Assembly (NCBI GenBank): GCA_963779735.1
Contig: CAVZZJ010000007.1
Coordinates: 62,001-126,000 of the forward strand
Direction: 5' to 3'
DNA: 64,000 nt
DNA from: Bog-473 sp963779735
Lineage (GTDB): Bacteria > Actinomycetota > Acidimicrobiia > Acidimicrobiales > RAAP-2
Shown here: positions 59,768 through 64,000 of the stretch, in pieces
Position numbering within the stretch: position 1 is the first letter of the stretch
How the letters are laid out: every line of letters starts with the position of its first letter
Translations under genes and position numbers: made by a program
The notes under the pieces: generated by a model
Databases searched by the model: none
What the model was told of the DNA's origin: nothing
What the model saw: only the letters and a program-made list of their open reading frames with translations

Positions 59768-59899
59768 CGCCAAGTATTTCATAGTGGGCAGGGTGGGAAT
59801 CCAGCCGATGCCGCTGGCGTGCGTCGGTTGGCGTCAACGGCGTCCCCCAGCCTGCGGACGGTAGGGACACCGACGGCCACGGTTGAGTACATTTTGAGT

Positions 59900-60277
59900 G
59901 TGGAGCGACCGATCACCGGTTACCACCAGGACGAGGTGGGTGACTGGGTCGTCCACGACGGCGGGCTGCGCTTTGCCGCCACCGCCCCGGCGATCGAGAT
60001 GGAGTTGGGAACCGGAGCAATCCAAGCCATACCCCCGGGCGTCGAGCACCGGGTCGTACCGGTGGGCGTCGTGCACTTCACCGTCGAGTTCTTCGCCGTC
60101 GACCGTGGCGGCCCACTTCGCGGTCGCCTCGAGCGCCCTAGGGGCGAGTCGCCAGCACCGGCCGAGGAGGCTGGCGATCCGGCGTGCTGGGCCGGGTTGG
60201 TCTGTCAGGAGTGCGGCGCGATCACCGATGGCGGCCCCCACCGTGCCGGCTGCCCCGCCGCTAGAGCGACCGAGTGA
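59900..60277 (+). CDS. DUF3565/DUF1971 chimera with CxxC zinc-type tail (125 aa)
   Basis: Residues 1-16 (VERPITGYHQDEVGDW) match the start of DUF3565 proteins (ERPI-GYHQDE-GDWV). The next part (GLRFAATAPAIEMELGTGAI, QAIPPGVEHRVVPVGVVHFT, VEFFAV) matches the C-terminal cupin-like half of DUF1971/TehB-type proteins, and the two are joined in frame where a deletion would have occurred. The tail (GLVCQECGAITDGGPHRAGC) carries Cys-x-x-Cys and a late His/Cys, a possible zinc site. GTG 59900 is the likely start. Its stop overlaps the next gene's start (GTGA). Confidence 0.65.
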   Translation: MERPITGYHQDEVGDWVVHDGGLRFAATAPAIEMELGTGAIQAIPPGVEHRVVPVGVVHFTVEFFAVDRGGPLRGRLERPRGESPAPAEEAGDPACWAGLVCQECGAITDGGPHRAGCPAARATE

Positions 60278-61236
60278 AGGAGCTGTCGACGGCGTGGTCC
60301 GAGGCGGCGGGCCTGCGAGTCCCTATTGTCAACGCGCCGATGGGTGGTGTGGCCGGCGGCAGGTTGGCCACGGCGATCTCTGTCGCAGGCGGGCTGGGGA
60401 TGATCGGGTTGGGGAGTGCTGGGTCGACGAAGATCCTCGAACGCGAAGTTCGTTATCCGAGAGCGGCACGTGTCGGTTTTGGGATCGGCCTGGTCGACTG
60501 GGTCGTCCGGCGGGACCCGGCGCTCCTGGAGGCGGCGATCGAGGCCCGGCCCGTGCTGGTCTCGGTGAGCTTCGGCGACGACTGGTCGTGGGTAGACCCA
60601 GTCCGCGGCGCCGGCATCGTTGTCGCGACCCAGGTCTACGACGGCGATCAGGCACGACGGGCCGCAAATGCCGGGATTGAGGTCCTGGTGGCCCGCGGTG
60701 CAGAGGGAGGCGGCCACGGTCGACCGATGATCGGCACCCTGCCGTTGCTCGAGTCGGTGCTCGACTCCGTCGACGTCCCGGTGCTCGCCGCCGGAGGGAT
60801 CGGCACCGGCCGGGGCGTCGCCGCCGTGCTCGCTGCAGGGGCGTCAGGAGTGTGGCTGGGAACGGTCTTTGCGGCCTGCCCCGAATCCTTGATCTCCGAT
60901 CCGGCGCGCCAGGCGCTGCTGCGGGCCTCAGGGGCGGACACGGTGGTCACTACCGCATTCGACGTCGCGCTCGGCTACCCGTGGCCCTCCGAGTACCCCG
61001 AACGGGTCCTGCGCAACGACTTCACCGACCGATGGTCGGGTCACGAAGCACAGCTCGCCGTAGACGGCGACGCGCGTGCCGCCATGGTGGGAGGCATCTC
61101 CGATGGAGATACCGCACTGGTCCCCGTCGACGCGGGCCAGGGAGTCGGATCTCTGAGTGAAGCTCGTTCTGCCGCCCACGTTATTGAGCGGCTCTGCCTC
61201 GAGGCGTCATCGCTCCTCCGATCGTGGGCGCGCTGA
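60274..61236 (+). CDS. nitronate monooxygenase (2-nitropropane dioxygenase family)
   Basis: This 320-aa TIM-barrel flavoenzyme has VPIVNAPMGGVAGGRLATAI, FMN-binding GGGHGRPMIGT, and VPVLAAGGIGTGRGVAAVLA, GASGVWLGTVFAACPES. The family uses FMN to oxidise nitronates (propionate 3-nitronate or alkyl nitronates) to carbonyls. It starts at GTG with a GTGA overlap with the preceding gene, so they form an operon. The C-terminal tail (CLEASSLLRSWAR) is usual. The link to the small cupin-like gene could mean that both serve a nitro-compound defence, which is inference. Confidence 0.88.
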   Translation: MKELSTAWSEAAGLRVPIVNAPMGGVAGGRLATAISVAGGLGMIGLGSAGSTKILEREVRYPRAARVGFGIGLVDWVVRRDPALLEAAIEARPVLVSVSFGDDWSWVDPVRGAGIVVATQVYDGDQARRAANAGIEVLVARGAEGGGHGRPMIGTLPLLESVLDSVDVPVLAAGGIGTGRGVAAVLAAGASGVWLGTVFAACPESLISDPARQALLRASGADTVVTTAFDVALGYPWPSEYPERVLRNDFTDRWSGHEAQLAVDGDARAAMVGGISDGDTALVPVDAGQGVGSLSEARSAAHVIERLCLEASSLLRSWAR

Positions 61237-61323
61237 CTCAGATCGGGCCATAGTCGCGCTGCTCGCCGCAGATCCGCTTATCGTGCACCAACCAGTGACG
61301 CTCACGGCTCCCAGTACCCGTAC

Positions 61324-61713
61324 CTATAGCTGGATCGAGACATTCGTCGACTTGACTACGGCGGCAGCCATCACCCCGGGCACCAACCCCATGTCGTCCA
61401 CTGCCTCGCGGCTTATGAGGGCAACGACACGGAATGGGCCTGCTTGCAGTTCGACCTGTGCCATGACCTTGTCTTTCACCACTTTGGTCACGATGCCAGT
61501 GAAGTGGTTACGAGTCGACTCGCTTGCTGCAACGAGCGGATCCAAGTTCTCATGGAGCGATTGGGCGAATCGAGCGAGCGTCGCTCCTTCGATCCGGCGT
61601 CTCCCTTTCACCGTTCGGGTGGCCTCGAGACTGCCGTTGTCGATCCAGCGTCGAACCGTGTCGGCACTGACTCCCAGCAACCCAGCTGCCTCGCCCACGC
61701 TGTAGTCCTTCAT
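61324..61713 (-). CDS. HTH - TOBE (molybdate-responsive type) regulator
   Basis: This 129-aa protein has a MerR/excisionase-like winged helix (~1-45: MKDYSVGEAAGLLGVSADTV, RRWIDNGSLEATRTVKGRRR) and a TOBE/Mop-like domain (~62-129: NHFTGIVTKVVKDKVMAQVE, VVALISREAVDDMGL). TOBE domains bind molybdate, tungstate or sulfate, as in ModE. This short HTH-TOBE arrangement often controls molybdate-uptake genes. A ModA-like gene lies about 800 bp away, and the regulator is read away from it. The molybdate connection is inference. Confidence 0.8.
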   Translation of the reverse strand: MKDYSVGEAAGLLGVSADTVRRWIDNGSLEATRTVKGRRRIEGATLARFAQSLHENLDPLVAASESTRNHFTGIVTKVVKDKVMAQVELQAGPFRVVALISREAVDDMGLVPGVMAAAVVKSTNVSIQL

Positions 61714-61828
61714 CGAACGGTGAGCTTATGCTTCTTCGTCGTACGCTCCAAGAGCTTCGAAAACCCGCCCGGCGAGCACATAAGAACCGACGGCGGCAGT
61801 TAGGCGGGCGCCGGGCAAGGCGTTGACT

Positions 61829-61862
61829 GCGTCGGTGCGACACCTGCGTCGGTGCGACACCT
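61829..61862 (+). repeat. 17-bp tandem repeat
   Basis: GCGTCGGTGCGACACCT occurs at 61829-61845 and 61846-61862, followed by a partial third (GTGTCGGTG). It lies about 80-110 bp upstream of the 61939 gene and between it and the divergent regulator. The unit contains imperfect symmetry (GGTGCGACACC), so it could be a repeated operator for the HTH-TOBE protein. Confidence 0.5.
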
Positions 61863-61938
61863 GTGTCGGTGGGAGCGGTGTCGCCCTCCCGGGGCGTATC
61901 GTTGACACAGGTTCGCCGCGATCGAGAGGAGCATTCTT

Positions 61939-62259
61939 ATGTTCAAGAAGCTCTCATTTGCCCACCTCATCGGCGCTGTCTTGGCACTTTCCTTCATCGT
62001 GGGCTTCGCGGTATTTGTGCTGTCGGGCGCCACGACGAATAAGGGCACCACCGGCGCCATCCGGGCCGAGAGCGCAACGATCATGTCTGCGGAGAAGACG
62101 AGCTGTATCAGGTTCGGCACGTACGCATCGATATCGACGCTGCGTAGTGAGGGGTTGCTCACCTTCAAGCCCGTCTACAACTCGGTTGTATACCTGCCCG
62201 GGAAACACTGCGGGACGATCGTTATCGGTTCCCCGGCCTACCAATCGCCGGCTGGTTGA
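61939..62259 (+). CDS. small secreted or membrane-anchored protein (pilin-like N-terminus), hypothetical
   Basis: This 106-aa protein starts at ATG after GAGAGGAG. It has one N-terminal hydrophobic helix (FAHLIGAVLALSFIVGFAVF, VLSG) and a soluble domain with two cysteines (EKTSCIRFG and PGKHCGTIVIG) that could form a disulfide. The layout is like actinobacterial pilin-like or extracytoplasmic single-pass proteins of unknown role. It is divergent from the HTH-TOBE gene and precedes the ModA-like gene, so the three may share control. Confidence 0.6.
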   Translation: MFKKLSFAHLIGAVLALSFIVGFAVFVLSGATTNKGTTGAIRAESATIMSAEKTSCIRFGTYASISTLRSEGLLTFKPVYNSVVYLPGKHCGTIVIGSPAYQSPAG

Positions 62260-62509
62260 AGGATCCTCACTCACGGCATTAGGCCGCCGTCCACCGGGTG
62301 AGTTCCGCGACATCCGTTGGGTCGAGCTCGCTTTGCAACGGCGGTCGGGTGGGCGATTTGCCAATCAAACATTGGTCTAGGACCTTATTTACCCACTCGG
62401 TAGGCATAAAAGCTATGACTTGCTTTGACCAGAGCATCCGGCGGCATCTAGGCTCAGCCCATGCCGGCTCCTGCCAACTCGTTGGGCCACGTCTCTAAAG
62501 GGGAAATCG

Positions 62510-64000
62510 GTGTTCGCGAAGCTCTCAGTTCCCAGACTCGCCGGAGCGGCAGGGCTCGTCCTGGCGGTCGTCCTCGGTGCCGTCGGGGTTGGTACCGGAC
62601 CGGCATCGGCCCAGTCGACCGGCACCACGTTCCTTGCTGCTTCGAACACCCAGCCGGCCTTCGACTTCATGACGCAGAACTTCGTCCAGACCGCCAATGG
62701 CGGCCAAAACGTCACGTTCGTCTTCGGTGGTTCTGGCCACCTCGCCGGAGAGATAGACGGCGGGACGGACTTCGCATCGAATGGGACCGGTAACTCACCC
62801 CCCGGATTTGCCTTGTTCGCGTCAGCAGACGAGGCGAACGTCGACAACACGATTCCCGCGGGCACCTATGCTGCCAAGAACAAGGGCGCCGTCCCGAAAT
62901 ACCGCACCGGCCAGTGCATCACGCCGCATTCGGCAACCTACTCTGCTGCGAACGGTGGGAACAACAACGGTACGTCGTGCCCCGGTATCGGTTCCACTCG
63001 AGCGCAGTACACGACGGGACGTCTCGTGATCTTCTCCTGCCGGAATGGTGGTAGCACACTTGCCCCGGCCCAGGGTGCCCCGACGTGTGCGGAGCCGGTG
63101 AGTGGCTACTTCACGGATAGCGGTGCGACAGGGGCGCCATACACGATGGCGCAGGTCTGGAGTGACCTCCTCGCCCACACCAACAAGGCCTACGGAGGTA
63201 CGGCGGCACAGAATGTCGGTGGGTATCTCGCCATTGCGGATCCAAAGAACGGCTGGGTTTTCGCGGACACGGGCTGCGGTCCGTCCAAAGTGGCGCCGAA
63301 CGCGCCGTATGGGCTCGCGGGGATGGAGGCGCTCTACGTGGCGGCCGTCGGGTACTACCACGCCCATCCACACAGTGCCCTCGGTGCGACTGCGGCCGAT
63401 CAGGCATGCGCCGAGATCGACCAGATGACGGACAAAGGGTCCAGCCTGGACAACTACAACACTACGAGCCCGTCCTCGGGAGGGCAGAACGGGAACGGCA
63501 ACTACTCCGATCCCTCGCTGCCCATCATCTTTGGCGACAATGTGACCTACACGCAGGACAGTGTGGTCACCGGCGCCTCGCAGATCGCGCTGCTGCCGAA
63601 GTCCTTTGTCGTCTCCCCGGCCGGAAACGATACTGACTTCTGGGCAGAGGTTCCCGCATGCGACGCCGCGAGTATTACTATTGCAACGGTCTCGAATGGC
63701 TGGACGACCCACATCACCCACGTCGAGACCTGCATCGATAGGAACTATGTCGCAGGAATGCATGACAACGTCGCGGCCAAGATCAGCTCCCGAAACTTTG
63801 GGAAGGGCGGCGTACAGAGCCCGAAGACCCTGGTAGGGCTACACGGGTATTACCAGCCGATCAGACAGTGGGTAGTCGTCGAAAACGACGACCAAGGTCA
63901 GACTGCGGCCGTCGCCCTTACGAGCGCCGACGGCAAATCCGCCCAGGCGTTCATCCTCTATCTGCTCTCAGCCAAGGGGCAGGCCGTGCTGTTCTCCTTC
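62510..64000 (+). CDS. ModA-like extracytoplasmic substrate-binding protein (partial, window end)
   Basis: An open frame from GTG 62510, preceded by AAAGGGG, runs off the window (497 codons without a stop). It has a signal peptide (AKLSVPRLAGAAGLVLAVVL, GAVGVGTGPASAQ). The early part (VTFVFGGSGHLAGEIDGGTD and ALFASADEANVDN) and the final part (AQAFILYLLSAKGQAVLFSF) resemble the start and end of ModA-type molybdate-binding proteins, which are ~250 aa. The extra ~250 residues in between (AGMEALYVAAVGYYHAHPHS onwards) form a large insertion or a second lobe. It may bind molybdate or another oxyanion; the nearby TOBE regulator supports this. Partner genes modB/modC would lie beyond the end. Confidence 0.65.
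   Translation, partial: MFAKLSVPRLAGAAGLVLAVVLGAVGVGTGPASAQSTGTTFLAASNTQPAFDFMTQNFVQTANGGQNVTFVFGGSGHLAGEIDGGTDFASNGTGNSPPGFALFASADEANVDNTIPAGTYAAKNKGAVPKYRTGQCITPHSATYSAANGGNNNGTSCPGIGSTRAQYTTGRLVIFSCRNGGSTLAPAQGAPTCAEPVSGYFTDSGATGAPYTMAQVWSDLLAHTNKAYGGTAAQNVGGYLAIADPKNGWVFADTGCGPSKVAPNAPYGLAGMEALYVAAVGYYHAHPHSALGATAADQACAEIDQMTDKGSSLDNYNTTSPSSGGQNGNGNYSDPSLPIIFGDNVTYTQDSVVTGASQIALLPKSFVVSPAGNDTDFWAEVPACDAASITIATVSNGWTTHITHVETCIDRNYVAGMHDNVAAKISSRNFGKGGVQSPKTLVGLHGYYQPIRQWVVVENDDQGQTAAVALTSADGKSAQAFILYLLSAKGQAVLFSF

Overview
This is a GC-rich chromosomal window from an actinobacterium. The indicators are a WhiB-family protein, two AfsR-like cyclase/NB-ARC/TPR regulators, a DUF2510-like N-terminus, many GTG starts and GTGA/ATGA gene overlaps. 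The secreted Thr-linker GH26/GH12 enzymes and the SC...CTAVG repeat protein suggest a soil or aquatic member of the Acidimicrobiia, but that placement is inference. I see no rRNA, convincing tRNA, CRISPR array or replication origin.

Layout. 0-1.7 kb: a decayed IS110 transposase whose 3' end is tandemly duplicated, followed by hairpins. 1.9-4.2 kb: nitroreductase, TY-Chap-like protein and a small HTH protein. 4.9-10.6 kb: two tandem paralogous class III cyclase-STAND-TPR regulators. 10.9-18.8 kb: small enzymes (alpha/beta-barrel protein, cupin, SDR, NTF2-like, DUF1269, DUF2252) mixed with broken genes (frameshifted PAP2, beheaded SulP, fused EamA and MFS remnants). 19.4-23.1 kb: a P-type ATPase followed by PPK2, an ion-transport/polyphosphate pair. 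23.2-29.4 kb: a MarR-DHA2 exporter unit with a perfect 31-bp palindrome at the start codon, a dienelactone hydrolase and a second MFS carrier. 29.9-38.5 kb: a chimeric methyltransferase, membrane proteins, OsmC, a phytanoyl-CoA dioxygenase-like protein, GNAT and gene remnants. 38.6-46.5 kb: a catabolic block (SDR, two class III CoA-transferases, a MOSC-reductase-ferredoxin fusion, an amidohydrolase) with remnants of an ABC solute-binding protein and VOC proteins. 46.5-52.2 kb: WhiB, DinB, a stand-alone Clp-N/zinc-ribbon protein, a CMD protein, a frameshifted cold-shock gene and a secreted repeat protein. 52.6-56.2 kb: two secreted GH12 proteins sharing an identical 696-bp 3' block. 56.4-64 kb: CMD protein, SGNH hydrolase, alpha/beta hydrolase, a DUF3565/DUF1971 chimera, nitronate monooxygenase, an HTH-TOBE regulator and a ModA-like binding protein cut by the window end.

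The main themes are catabolic and detoxification enzymes, stress and energy proteins, extracellular polysaccharide attack, and an unusually high number of broken or chimeric genes. The single-base indels (IS110, PAP2, cold-shock, solute-binding protein) could be real decay or assembly error. The beheaded and fused genes look like true deletions. The most interesting signals are the duplicated GH12 block joined to a GH26-like domain whose catalytic residues appear replaced, the symmetric leaderless MarR operator, the P-type ATPase lacking the PEGL glutamate, and the ModA-like protein next to a TOBE regulator.
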